Shown here: positions 7,410 through 16,216 of the stretch, one piece after another
Layout: the number at the start of each line of letters is the position of its first letter
Numbering within the stretch: position 1 is the first letter of the stretch
Origin: Bacteroidia bacterium
GTDB taxonomy: Bacteria > Bacteroidota > Bacteroidia > B-17B0 > Aurantibacillaceae
Assembly: GCA_026415195.1 (NCBI GenBank)
Contig: JAOAHO010000002.1
Location: 1 to 64,000, forward strand
DNA: 64,000 bases
Direction of reading: 5' to 3'
Made by a program: the position numbers and the translations under genes
The notes under the pieces: generated by a model
What the model was told of the DNA's origin: nothing
Database searches by the model: none
Seen by the model: only the letters and a program-made list of their open reading frames with translations

Positions 7410-9728
7410 CTACTCTACGATTAATTTCTTAATAACTCTTTGCCGTCCGTCGGAAATTTCAATGAAATAAACGCCTTTAGCGTTTTCGCCTAAGTTAATA
7501 TCATATTTTTTGGCCATCACATTTTTTTCAAAGTTCTTCATAATGGTTTGTCCTAAATAATTATACACTTTAAGCTCGATGTCTTTGGCTTTGTCTAAAG
7601 CAAGCACTATGCTAAACTCCCCATCATTAGGATTAGGAAAAGCAAACACCTGTTCAGAAAGCGGTAATTCATCGTTTAATCCTACGGGAGGTCTGCATGA
7701 AATTTGGGGTATAATGGCCAAATTCACCCTTCTGTTACGGGCATCCTTAAGCTTATACCATGTGTTGTTATTAATCCTTACATAAACCGTAGAATCATTC
7801 GGACCGGCATTTGCATAGGAATTAGAAAAAATCTGAACGGAATCGGGGGTATTTCCGGCAGGCATTTCCACTCCGGCAAAAAATCCATTTGATGGTATTG
7901 CAGCAGGAGGGTTAAATACAAACTTGAAGATAATAAGAGCATTGGAAGTAAAAGTGTAATTCGGATTTCCAACCCAGGAAATATAATTCGTTGGAGAAGC
8001 AATGGTAGAAGAGGTTCCCACCACTGTCTGCACAATTTTTGCTAGACTATCTGCTTTTTGACCAATTAAAGAAATAGGGCCGCTTATTAAATTCCCTCCC
8101 CACAAATTACACTTCAACATGGTGGAAGGGGAATTGCTTTTGGTTCCGGATTTATTAAATAAAACAAATACGGCATTGACCTGAGGATTCGGCGTATCGC
8201 TGTATGAAGAGGCTGGGAAGTATTGTGCAAATTCCTTGTCTTTATAACAACTGGTACCGGTAAGAAATCCGGCTTGAGATGCATTGGAACATCCTAAAAT
8301 TAGAGTACTCGTAGGTGCATTATATACACGAAGCGTATCGGTATTTTTGATCATTCTAAGGGTATCGATACATTTAGGGGGTTTGGGGCATTGTGTGGCC
8401 GTATAGGCCATACTGTAAGACGATGTACCCAAAGAATTGGTGGCAATCAGCGTAATGGTATAATTCCCTCCCGAAGCCAGTGAAAAGCTAGGAGCTGCAA
8501 CATTTGGAGACGGGCTGATGGTGGCAGTATTTGGGGTAATTACCCATGTAAAATTAGGAGTTGGGCATGCAGAAGTTGAATTAATGGGAGAAAATGCATA
8601 TCCATAGCATGGATAGGGAGAACTGAACGAGAAACTTGCCGTTGGTGCAGAATTTCCTGAGCATGGCGGGGTGGTATTGCAAAGCCCGTGAGTTCCCAGT
8701 TGGTTACGGAAAGTTCCTTGGCTCATGGCCGTTTGCATACGTGCAGTTTGGTCCGGAGTAAACATTATCATACAACGGTCGTCAGTATAATCCATAAAAT
8801 TCATGGTCATCTCGCCATTTGGGCTTTGTCCGGCACCACACTGGTTTACATGGTAAGGATGTGTTGGAGGGCAACCGAAATGCGGGCCTTCTGCCGGAGG
8901 GGTGTCATTGCAAAAATCAGTCAGGCAATTTCCGTCACCCCAAACATGCCTCAAACCCAGCCAATGGCCAATTTCATGAGTTGCTGTTCGGCCAAGATCA
9001 TAATTTGCCATATAATTCGGTCCGGGTGCATACCCCGGCGCGTTCGATCCAAAGGCGTTGGTTACCACCCAAATTCCATCGGAAGTGGCTGTACCTCCGC
9101 CAGTTATACCGGGTAATGAAGTACCGGCCGGAAAGGTTGCATAACCCAATAAGCCCGACGATGGCCCTTGTTCACTTACCCATATGTTCAGGTATTTTGT
9201 AGGATCCCAAATGGTAGCAGGCTTTACCGTATTGTTGATGAAAGCTTGAATATTGTTCTGAGTGGCAGGATTGACGGAGAAAGCCGTTTGACTGTTGATA
9301 CGGTTAATTCCTTTCTCCGGCAAAGGGTTTCCGTTAGGATCCTTTTCGGCCAGACAAAACTGAATTCCAGTATTGGCAATCAGGTTATTGAAATGAGTAA
9401 TGTTTAAAGGATTATATGGCGTCCCCTTAAAATCTTCATTCAGAACTCTGATCTGAGCCTTAACACGATTTGAATCAATATTCGGGTAAGTACCAACAGG
9501 CTGACCGGTATGAAGAATATGCACAATCACCGGTATGGTATAGTTAGCCACCGTGGCTTTACCGTTTTTTAAATTTTCTTTGAATTTTTCAACTTCTTTA
9601 TTGAACCATTCGTCCCATTCTTTCGGAGGAGGTGGCGTGCCACATGTACGGAAAGGTATATGTTGTGCTTTTATTGAACATAAAATACCAAACCAAATTG
9701 CCCAAAAGAATATATTTCTTTTTCTCAT
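7410..9728 (-). CDS. Secreted M43 (cytophagalysin-like) zinc metalloprotease with T9SS sorting domain
   Basis: A 772-residue secreted protease. Order: signal peptide (1-21), propeptide region, M43 catalytic domain (about 55-345) with zinc motif 'HEIGHWLGLRHVWGD' near residue 250 and Met-turn 'MNFMDYTDD' near 310, a PKD-like domain (about 365-445), a beta-rich domain (about 455-680) and a type A C-terminal sorting domain (about 690-772). The last begins 'VFAFPNPNDGEFSI' and ends with 'GVYFIEISDGRQRVIKKLIVE'-like strands. M43 enzymes (ulilysin, cytophagalysin, pappalysin) are calcium-dependent endopeptidases; paired Cys in 'NCLTDFCND' fit the family. It is expected to cross the outer membrane by type IX secretion and be cleaved and attached or released. 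It stands alone as a transcript. Confidence 0.93.
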   Translation of the reverse strand: MRKRNIFFWAIWFGILCSIKAQHIPFRTCGTPPPPKEWDEWFNKEVEKFKENLKNGKATVANYTIPVIVHILHTGQPVGTYPNIDSNRVKAQIRVLNEDFKGTPYNPLNITHFNNLIANTGIQFCLAEKDPNGNPLPEKGINRINSQTAFSVNPATQNNIQAFINNTVKPATIWDPTKYLNIWVSEQGPSSGLLGYATFPAGTSLPGITGGGTATSDGIWVVTNAFGSNAPGYAPGPNYMANYDLGRTATHEIGHWLGLRHVWGDGNCLTDFCNDTPPAEGPHFGCPPTHPYHVNQCGAGQSPNGEMTMNFMDYTDDRCMIMFTPDQTARMQTAMSQGTFRNQLGTHGLCNTTPPCSGNSAPTASFSFSSPYPCYGYAFSPINSTSACPTPNFTWVITPNTATISPSPNVAAPSFSLASGGNYTITLIATNSLGTSSYSMAYTATQCPKPPKCIDTLRMIKNTDTLRVYNAPTSTLILGCSNASQAGFLTGTSCYKDKEFAQYFPASSYSDTPNPQVNAVFVLFNKSGTKSNSPSTMLKCNLWGGNLISGPISLIGQKADSLAKIVQTVVGTSSTIASPTNYISWVGNPNYTFTSNALIIFKFVFNPPAAIPSNGFFAGVEMPAGNTPDSVQIFSNSYANAGPNDSTVYVRINNNTWYKLKDARNRRVNLAIIPQISCRPPVGLNDELPLSEQVFAFPNPNDGEFSIVLALDKAKDIELKVYNYLGQTIMKNFEKNVMAKKYDINLGENAKGVYFIEISDGRQRVIKKLIVE

Positions 9729-9782
9729 AGGTTATTAATATTTGCGTAAATATAATAAAAAAAGTAAATAGTAAAAGTTGTA

Positions 9783-10220
9783 TTATTCCATTTCCAAAAT
9801 TTTTTTATAAACCGCGTTTACAAAATCTTTTTTCTGTGAAGGTCTGATGGGAAAAAAACGCAACAGTTCCCGTTCGTCATCCCGATAAATCAATTCAAGA
9901 CGGGTATCCGAAATAAAACGGAGGTCTTTAATATCTTGAAAATAATAGGCTTTTTTTAAAAATAAAAAGAAACAAAATTCCATATAGTCACTGTATACAA
10001 TGACCAAGGGATTAAACAAAACATACAATGCGTTCACTGCCAAAAAAAAGACGGGAGTAAACAGTAAAATAACCAGATAATATTGTTCAAAAGCCAGATA
10101 CTTAAAAAGGAAAAAATAACCTATCAAACAACCTACGGTCAAACTATAAAAAATCAATAAAAAAAACCAACTTCTTTCAAAATATGCTTCGGGGGTAGTA
10201 TTACGGTATTTTATTCTCAA
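9783..10220 (-). CDS. Small two-helix membrane protein of unknown function
   Basis: A 145-residue protein with hydrophobic helices near residues 17-41 and 45-68, followed by a soluble beta-rich tail containing 'DIKDLRFISDTRLELIYRDDE'. The fold impression is a bacterial PH-like or YcxB-like tail behind two helices, close in layout to the protein at 1895-2476. No family is recognised. The only possible start is a TTG at 10220, because no ATG occurs before the first helix; TAAATTTA, one base off the -7 consensus, ends eight bases upstream. It is divergent from mltD. Function unknown. Confidence 0.6.
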   Translation of the reverse strand: MRIKYRNTTPEAYFERSWFFLLIFYSLTVGCLIGYFFLFKYLAFEQYYLVILLFTPVFFLAVNALYVLFNPLVIVYSDYMEFCFFLFLKKAYYFQDIKDLRFISDTRLELIYRDDERELLRFFPIRPSQKKDFVNAVYKKILEME

Positions 10221-10321
10221 TGATGTTTTAAATTTATTATTAAATTATGTTTGCTGGTAACAAAATTAATCATTAAATTGTAACGATTTAACCGTTGTGA
10301 CGTATAATTTTATAAAGTAAA

Positions 10322-11776
10322 ATGAAAAAAATTGCGTGCATCATAATTTCTGTTTTATTATTTCAAACCCTTTGGTGCCAACAATTGGAGGACAATGAAT
10401 TTGCAGCATTTCTGGACAGCTTATCGAATATTCAGTTTCCGCCTCAGGCATTCCTCAAGCCCAACAAAAACTTAAACAAAAACCTCCCTTCCGATTCTAT
10501 TCCCGATTTCGATGATCATATTTACCGTGCACGCCTTGCAAAGCTGGATGCCCAAACCCCCTTCGATTTGGTATATAACGAAGATGTCAGGCAGTTCATC
10601 CGGCTCTATCTCATTCGAAAAAGAAACAGCGTCAGCCGCATGCTTGGTGTATCGCAGTTATATTATCCCATTTTCGAAGAAATTTTTGACCGATACAACC
10701 TTCCTTTGGAACTCAAACATTTAGCCATTATCGAAAGTGCCCTGATTCCCTTTGCAAAAAGCAGAGCCGGAGCCATGGGTTTGTGGCAATTCATGTATCC
10801 CACGGGAAAATTGTGCGGGCTGAAAATTAACTCCTATACCGACGAACGCTGCGACCCATATAAATCCACCGTTGCCGCCGCAGAATACATCAAACAACTT
10901 TACGACATTTTCAAAGATTGGCAAATGGTCCTTGCAGCTTACAATGCAGGACCGGGAACCATAAGCCGTGCTATACGAAGGAGCGGCGGAAAAAAAAATT
11001 ATTGGGAAATCAGACCCTACCTGCCACGTGAAACGCAATATTATGTTCCGGCTTTCATCGCTGCCAACTATGTTATGAATTATGCTTCAGAACATAATGT
11101 ATATGCCGAAATTCCAAATAAAAATTATTTTGAAATCGACACAGTAGTGGTTAAATATCCTATGACATTTCAACAAATTTCGGAAATTCTGGATGTGTCG
11201 GTGGATGAAATTCGTTACTTCAATCCGCAATACAGAAAAAACTTGATTCCGGAAGGAGGATACTCGCTTTGCCTGCCCAAAGATAAAATCCGGCTTTTTT
11301 TAAGTAATGAAAATGAAATTTATGCCAAAGTCAGTTCACAAAATCAAATGAACGGTTCTACAACCCTCAGGGAAGAGCGCAAAGTTCATGTGGTTATGAA
11401 AGGTGAAAAAATAAGCACTATTGCCAAAAAATACGGAGTAAGTGTTCAAGACATTAAAAATTGGAACTTCATTGGTAAAAAAGGCTTAAGACCCGGAAAA
11501 AAATTGGTTATTTATGTTCCCGTATTGGAACCTGAACAAAACGAACTAAGCACTGGTTTAGCCCTCAAAAAGGATACAACTTCTGATTTAACTAATCCCT
11601 CTGTTCCATATAATTCTTCTCCAACTTCCGAAATTATCCATAAGGTCAGAAAGGGCGAAACCTTGCAATCCATTGCCAAAAAATATGGCGTTACCGTTCA
11701 AGAAATAAAAAATGTAAACCTTAATATTTCCAGGCATCTAAGAATTGGACAAAAGATTAAAATCCCTAAGTCGTAA
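10322..11776 (+). CDS. mltD: Lytic murein transglycosylase, MltD type with LysM repeats
   Basis: Cleaves peptidoglycan glycan strands with formation of 1,6-anhydro-MurNAc. The 484 residues comprise a signal peptide (1-19), a leader region, an SLT family 1 catalytic domain (about 110-260) and three LysM-type repeats. The catalytic Glu sits in 'LAIIESALIPFAKSRAGAMG', followed by 'GLWQFMYPTGK' and 'AAYNAGPGTISRAI'. The first repeat (about 275-325) is degenerate; the second (about 358-402, 'GEKISTIAKKYGVSVQDI') and third (about 438-482, 'GETLQSIAKKYGVTVQEI') are clear. LysM modules bind GlcNAc-containing polymers, anchoring the enzyme to the wall. The last 39 bases overlap the convergent glycosyltransferase gene. 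Confidence 0.93.
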   Translation: MKKIACIIISVLLFQTLWCQQLEDNEFAAFLDSLSNIQFPPQAFLKPNKNLNKNLPSDSIPDFDDHIYRARLAKLDAQTPFDLVYNEDVRQFIRLYLIRKRNSVSRMLGVSQLYYPIFEEIFDRYNLPLELKHLAIIESALIPFAKSRAGAMGLWQFMYPTGKLCGLKINSYTDERCDPYKSTVAAAEYIKQLYDIFKDWQMVLAAYNAGPGTISRAIRRSGGKKNYWEIRPYLPRETQYYVPAFIAANYVMNYASEHNVYAEIPNKNYFEIDTVVVKYPMTFQQISEILDVSVDEIRYFNPQYRKNLIPEGGYSLCLPKDKIRLFLSNENEIYAKVSSQNQMNGSTTLREERKVHVVMKGEKISTIAKKYGVSVQDIKNWNFIGKKGLRPGKKLVIYVPVLEPEQNELSTGLALKKDTTSDLTNPSVPYNSSPTSEIIHKVRKGETLQSIAKKYGVTVQEIKNVNLNISRHLRIGQKIKIPKS

Positions 11777-12967
11777 GCGGTCATAAGTTCTGAAAAACTC
11801 CAATGCTTCTTCATGTGAACTGAAATCTTTTTGAGTGAGTTTTTTCACATTATGAAGCAAAGGGCTCAGTGAATGGGTTCCGGAATAATCCCTCAGGAAA
11901 TGTACGGCTTTTAGCATAAAAAAAATATCAAGATTCTGAAATACTCTTTTAAAATAAGCTTCGTCGCTAGTGGCATTTTCTTTGGCATTTTGAAGGATTT
12001 TTTCTACTTTCGTTTTCCTCAAGAAATGTGCCCAAAACGGATGCTGATATAAATCTTCCATACTTTTTTGTTCTTTCACATAGGTTAAAAATTCCCTCAG
12101 CATTTCAAAAATACCAAAGTCGTAAACCGGATATGATTTATCCGGATTGGCGAAATATTTCATTTGTGCATTACCTGTACCGAACGGAACCCTCCGGCTT
12201 ATGCGGCAAGAAGGATAAACTGTCGTTTCCGTTAATTCATATGTGCCTCCATATACGAACAATTTTCCCAAAAAATAAAAATCTTCTCCGGCTTTTCTTT
12301 TGTTCATCCCTCCCGACTTAACATAGTTTTTAATCCGGGTTCCCATGGATGAACCAATGGTGTAATAGGCGTGCGGATGGCCGGTGAAATGAAGTGCATG
12401 TCGGTAATAACGCAAGAATAACTCGTATGCAATAATCCCTTCTTTTAAAACCAGATTTGATTCTTCCTGATAAGGATGTTCAAAATGAATGCAAAGGTTT
12501 TGTACTTCTTTCCGATAGCAAACATACGATAGTGCTTTGATGTAATTTTTGTCTACTTTACAATCGGCATCCAGACATATCAGCCAGGAATCCATGTGTA
12601 AATTCGTGCAATGCCTTATCACCTCGTCCATACCCGCTTTCCTGGCCATGCCCACCCCTGCCGTTTTTTTCGGAAACTCCGCATAAACCACATAAAGATT
12701 AAAAGAGTCAAATGAGGCCTTATTCAGATATGCCCATTGCTCACGATGGAATTGTGCCGCCTGAAGATCATCTTCGGAATGATTGAGGACCACCACAACA
12801 TTGACGTCGTCCCTGTTACCCCGGCATTCATGAATCGACTGCAAAGTTATGGGGAGATGTTCTTCGCAGTGAGAAGGTATGACAATGTTCAAGAACTTAG
12901 GGCGGAAATCTTTCAGAAAAGTGTGCGGATATGCAAAGCGGTTTATGTATGTTTGTAGTAAGTTCAA
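11738..12967 (-). CDS. Family 2-like glycosyltransferase
   Basis: A 409-residue cytoplasmic protein with a GT-A fold look: 'FLNIVIPSHCEEHLPITLQSI' near residue 26, and the metal-binding Asp-Ala-Asp in 'WLICLDADCKVDKNYI' near residue 128. A middle section holds 'YYTIGSSMGTRIKNYVKSGGMNKRKAGEDFYF', shaped like the acceptor and ED motif of GT2 enzymes. The C-terminal 120 residues are mainly helical. It lacks membrane helices. Acceptor and sugar cannot be told. The start is a TTG at 12967, since no ATG lies upstream of the first motif. Neighbours (mltD, folA) give no pathway clue. The 3' end overlaps mltD by 39 bases on the opposite strand. Confidence 0.8.
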   Translation of the reverse strand: MNLLQTYINRFAYPHTFLKDFRPKFLNIVIPSHCEEHLPITLQSIHECRGNRDDVNVVVVLNHSEDDLQAAQFHREQWAYLNKASFDSFNLYVVYAEFPKKTAGVGMARKAGMDEVIRHCTNLHMDSWLICLDADCKVDKNYIKALSYVCYRKEVQNLCIHFEHPYQEESNLVLKEGIIAYELFLRYYRHALHFTGHPHAYYTIGSSMGTRIKNYVKSGGMNKRKAGEDFYFLGKLFVYGGTYELTETTVYPSCRISRRVPFGTGNAQMKYFANPDKSYPVYDFGIFEMLREFLTYVKEQKSMEDLYQHPFWAHFLRKTKVEKILQNAKENATSDEAYFKRVFQNLDIFFMLKAVHFLRDYSGTHSLSPLLHNVKKLTQKDFSSHEEALEFFRTYDRLRLRDFNLLSNS

Positions 12968-12997
12968 GTACCTCGATAATCAACCTAAAATTACGAA

Positions 12998-13486
12998 ATG
13001 AGTTTGGAAATGATTGTGGCCACCGACCGTAACGGGGCCATTGGCAAAGGAAATCAGTTGTTATGGCACTTACCTGCCGACCTGAAATATTTCAAAAATA
13101 CCACATTCGGCCACATGGTCCTGATGGGAAGAAAAACTTTTGAATCCATCGGAAAGCCCCTGCCCGGCAGGGAAAATGTGGTATTGACCCGTTCGGGCTT
13201 CAAAGCGGAAGGAATAACCGTTATACAAGATGTTGATGCTTTTTTTGCCCAAACCAAAACAGAAAAAAAAATATTCATTATTGGCGGAGCTGAAGTGTAT
13301 AAATTGTTCATTCACCGTGTACAATTTGTCCATCAGACATGGGTGGATGCTGTCTTTCCGGATGCAGATACTTTTTTCCCAATTATGGAATTAAAAAATA
13401 ATTTTATTTTAATTCGAAACCTTTGCCAACCGAAAGATGACAAAAACCCTTACGATTATTGCTTTCGTTTATGGCAAAAAAAATAA
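12998..13486 (+). CDS. folA: Dihydrofolate reductase
   Basis: Reduces dihydrofolate to tetrahydrofolate with NADPH. At 162 residues it has the usual chromosomal length. Visible motifs are 'MIVATDRNGAIGKGNQLLWHLPADLKYFK', abbreviated here as the N-terminal active-site stretch with Trp22-His-Leu-Pro and the catalytic acid Asp at about position 27, then 'VLMGRKTFESIGKPLPGREN' and the NADPH loop 'KKIFIIGGAEVYKLF'. The 3' end overlaps the next gene by 16 bases in another frame, implying co-transcription. No thymidylate synthase gene is within the window. Confidence 0.95.
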   Translation: MSLEMIVATDRNGAIGKGNQLLWHLPADLKYFKNTTFGHMVLMGRKTFESIGKPLPGRENVVLTRSGFKAEGITVIQDVDAFFAQTKTEKKIFIIGGAEVYKLFIHRVQFVHQTWVDAVFPDADTFFPIMELKNNFILIRNLCQPKDDKNPYDYCFRLWQKK

Positions 13487-14406
13487 ACTTCCTCGTTATA
13501 TTTTTTTCCATTGGAATATCCTTAGCACAAAACATTTTTAGGCCGGGTAATCATGCTGGAATTTTTCCGGGTATCAGCATCAGTGCCGGAACTCATGTTA
13601 TTCGGTTTGGAGTTCGTTGCCTGGCTTTCATAAATGCAGGAAGGTTTGAATTCAAAACCGAACAACGTTTTTATGTAAATCTGATGACGTGGGGTCCGCC
13701 ACAATCTTCGGTTGAATGGATTGCCACAATTGGATTGTCGGGATTTTGGGGAGAGTTGACAAATTCATCCGGATTTTACAACAATTTCCAAATCTATCAT
13801 TCCCAATCCCCTTATAAAAACTCTTTGGGATATGCTATCAATTTTTATATTATCAATAACCAAACTTCACAATTTACCGGCTTAATCTGGTTAAATATCC
13901 GTCAGTTTTCATTTATAACGGAAAACGATATTCTGGCACACAAATTCCTCGACCGTTACAGGACCGGCAGTTTTGCTTTTTTGTGGAGGATAAATCAATA
14001 CCATGAGATTTTTATCAAGAATATTCTTTGGACGGGGGCCTACGGTAAAAAAGTAATTTCCGACAACCCTCATTTCCGGTTGGGATGCTACCTTGATACC
14101 ACAGGAAGCAAATTTCTCAGATATTCCGCCGGTATATTATCAGCCGGGTTTAACTTGCAATCTGGCCAAGGCACGCTCTTTTCCTTTTCAGCCGGACTGG
14201 ACCACGAAAAAATCAGAAATTTTATTCAAAACAAACTTATTCACGACATGATTTTCTTGCCTAAGCCTTTTTTAAAGAAATCTCAAAATTGCCACATGCC
14301 CATGATTTCCGAAAACGGTGATCTTTTTTTGTATTTAAAGGATCAGCGCATCAGGCGAGGGAAAATATACTTGCAGACGGCAATAAATGAAACTATTTTT
14401 TACTGA
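13471..14406 (+). CDS. Exported protein resembling polymorphic toxin type 23 domains
   Basis: A 311-residue protein started at the ATG at 13471, which overlaps the folA end; the signal peptide 'MAKKINFLVIFFSIGISLAQ' supports this start over a TTG at 13459. The mature region is rich in Gly and aromatic residues with alternating beta character. The pattern 'FSFITENDILAHKFLDRYRTG', then 'KNILWTGAYGKKV' and near the end 'IQNKLIHDMIFLPKPFL' with 'HMPMISENGD', resembles what I recall of the 'polymorphic toxin type 23' domain common in Bacteroidota. That label comes from memory, not from a search. No immunity-like gene is evident. The catalytic role of the family is not established; it may instead be an outer-membrane beta protein. 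It converges with the gene at 14393, overlapping by 14 bases. Confidence 0.65.
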   Translation: MAKKINFLVIFFSIGISLAQNIFRPGNHAGIFPGISISAGTHVIRFGVRCLAFINAGRFEFKTEQRFYVNLMTWGPPQSSVEWIATIGLSGFWGELTNSSGFYNNFQIYHSQSPYKNSLGYAINFYIINNQTSQFTGLIWLNIRQFSFITENDILAHKFLDRYRTGSFAFLWRINQYHEIFIKNILWTGAYGKKVISDNPHFRLGCYLDTTGSKFLRYSAGILSAGFNLQSGQGTLFSFSAGLDHEKIRNFIQNKLIHDMIFLPKPFLKKSQNCHMPMISENGDLFLYLKDQRIRRGKIYLQTAINETIFY

Positions 14407-16159
14407 GTTTTTCTTCGGGAATCAGATAGGCAAATGAAAAATCATGATATTTCATCGGATTTGCCGGCACACCGCGAACGTTATTTTGTTCAAGATAGAA
14501 TACTTCATCATAAAATAACGGAATAACGGGAACATCTTCCATAAGCAAGGCCTCGGCTTTGCTCAACATTTCCATGCGCAATTTCGGATCGTTTTGAAGG
14601 TTTGCGGCATTAAAAATAGAGTCAAATCTGGGATTTTTATAACGGGTAAAATTCGAATAGGATTTTTCCTGTAAGGTTGCGGGAACCGAATTGCTTAAAA
14701 ATTGATTCAGAAAGGTCTCGGGATCCGGATAATCGGCTACCCATCCAAACCTGAAGAATTCCACTTTTGCGGACTGTACATTGGTTATGTGCTCTGACAT
14801 AGGCACGATATTAATTTTAACGTTAACATTAAGATTTTCTTTCAGCATTGTTTGTACCACCTCAGCCACTAAAGTATTACGATCGCCGCCTCCTGAGTTG
14901 ATTTCCAGAGTGATTTCAGGAAAACCTTTTCCGTTTTCAAAACCGGCTGCTTTCAAATATTCTTTTGCCTTTTGAGGGTCATAAGGATACTGCGGAATTG
15001 CTTTATAATTGTAACCTTGTTTTTCAAATACTTCCGAATAGGGAACAAATCCATATTCAGCCGGATATCCTTCGCCCTGAATGGTAAAATTTGAAATTTT
15101 CTGACGATCGATGGCATGAATAAATGCCTTGCGAACTTCTTTCTTGTCAAGCACAGGGTTAACGCCAAAAACTATTCCATAAAAATAAGTATTGAAAGCA
15201 GGCGAGGTGATAATTTGAAATTCATTTTTACCTTTTCTGGCTTCTTCAAGCTTTCCCATTACATCCTGAAACATTTCCACGGGTATACGATCAATCAAAT
15301 CTATTTCTTTCGATTTGAATTTAAGGATTTCAGATTTCTTTTCATGAATGAATGTCCATTTGATACCATCCAAATAGGGTAAAGCATATCCGTTTTCATC
15401 TTTTTTCCAATAATTCGGATTCCTCTTCATCATCACCACTTCCCCTTCTTTAACCATGTCGATGAAAAACGGACCTGTCCCCACTGCTTTTACCCTCAGA
15501 TCATTACCGTATTTTTGCACGGCCTCTTTCGGATAGATATAACATCCGGGCATGGCCAATATATTAAGGAAGCCGGTACTGGGATTGATAAGCTCAATTT
15601 TAATGGTGGAATCATTTAAAATCTTAATACCGGAGACGTCCACTACTTTACCGGATTTTGAAGCCTCGTAGGCCTCGTCGGCACCTACAACCTTGTTGTG
15701 AAAAGTTACTTCAAACTGATTGTTGTTCGAACTGGCACGACAAAGGTTGTTCAATGAAAATTTAACGTCTTCTATGGTAACTTCCCTGCCTTTACCTTCC
15801 GGAAAACAATCAGCATCATGAAATTTAACCCCTTTTCTTAAAAAAAGAGTTATGGATTTATTGTCAGAAGAGAATTCCCATCGAGTGGCCAAACCAGGTA
15901 CATGCTGCAGGTTTTGCGGGTCAAATTTCACAAGACCTTCATAAACCTGAGAAGCAAGATGAAAACTGGTTAAATCATTGATGGCAACGGGTTCCAGGCT
16001 TTTAAAATTTTCCACTTCATTTACTCGCAAAAATCCTCCGTAAAATGCACCGTTGGGAAGTTCTTTGCCCGATTCGATTTTATTTCCTTTTTTGTCGGAA
16101 TTACAGGAAATAAAGAAAATCGAAAGTACAGTTCCAAAACAGTAAAAAAATTTGCTCAT
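14393..16159 (-). CDS. Oligopeptide-binding lipoprotein (family 5 extracellular solute-binding protein)
   Basis: A 588-residue lipoprotein with lipobox Phe-Ile-Ser-Cys19. It matches the DppA/OppA (SBP_bac_5) family: 'HLASQVYEGLVKFDPQNLQ', then 'FLRKGVKFHDADCFP', 'GTGPFFIDMVKEGE', 'MKRNPNYW', 'VRKAFIHAIDRQKI' and 'PYDPQKAKEYLKAAGF' in the expected order. Such proteins deliver peptides, nickel or sugars to an ABC importer. No permease or ATPase genes of that type are adjacent, so the protein is an orphan here; in Bacteroidota orphan copies are common. Its promoter, TTG-N21-TAAATTTG, is visible upstream. Confidence 0.88.
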   Translation of the reverse strand: MSKFFYCFGTVLSIFFISCNSDKKGNKIESGKELPNGAFYGGFLRVNEVENFKSLEPVAINDLTSFHLASQVYEGLVKFDPQNLQHVPGLATRWEFSSDNKSITLFLRKGVKFHDADCFPEGKGREVTIEDVKFSLNNLCRASSNNNQFEVTFHNKVVGADEAYEASKSGKVVDVSGIKILNDSTIKIELINPSTGFLNILAMPGCYIYPKEAVQKYGNDLRVKAVGTGPFFIDMVKEGEVVMMKRNPNYWKKDENGYALPYLDGIKWTFIHEKKSEILKFKSKEIDLIDRIPVEMFQDVMGKLEEARKGKNEFQIITSPAFNTYFYGIVFGVNPVLDKKEVRKAFIHAIDRQKISNFTIQGEGYPAEYGFVPYSEVFEKQGYNYKAIPQYPYDPQKAKEYLKAAGFENGKGFPEITLEINSGGGDRNTLVAEVVQTMLKENLNVNVKINIVPMSEHITNVQSAKVEFFRFGWVADYPDPETFLNQFLSNSVPATLQEKSYSNFTRYKNPRFDSIFNAANLQNDPKLRMEMLSKAEALLMEDVPVIPLFYDEVFYLEQNNVRGVPANPMKYHDFSFAYLIPEEKLSKK

Positions 16160-16177
16160 ATTATTTCTCGACGTTCA

Positions 16178-16209
16178 CAAATTTACGTTTTTGTTAACGA
16201 AATTACCAA
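16178..16209 (-). promoter_or_regulatory. Promoter of the oligopeptide-binding lipoprotein gene
   Basis: On the minus strand TTG (16209-16207) is followed after 21 bases by TAAATTTG (16185-16178), a Bacteroidota primary-sigma promoter ending 18 bases before the ATG at 16159. Confidence 0.6.
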
Positions 16210-16216
16210 ATAATTT

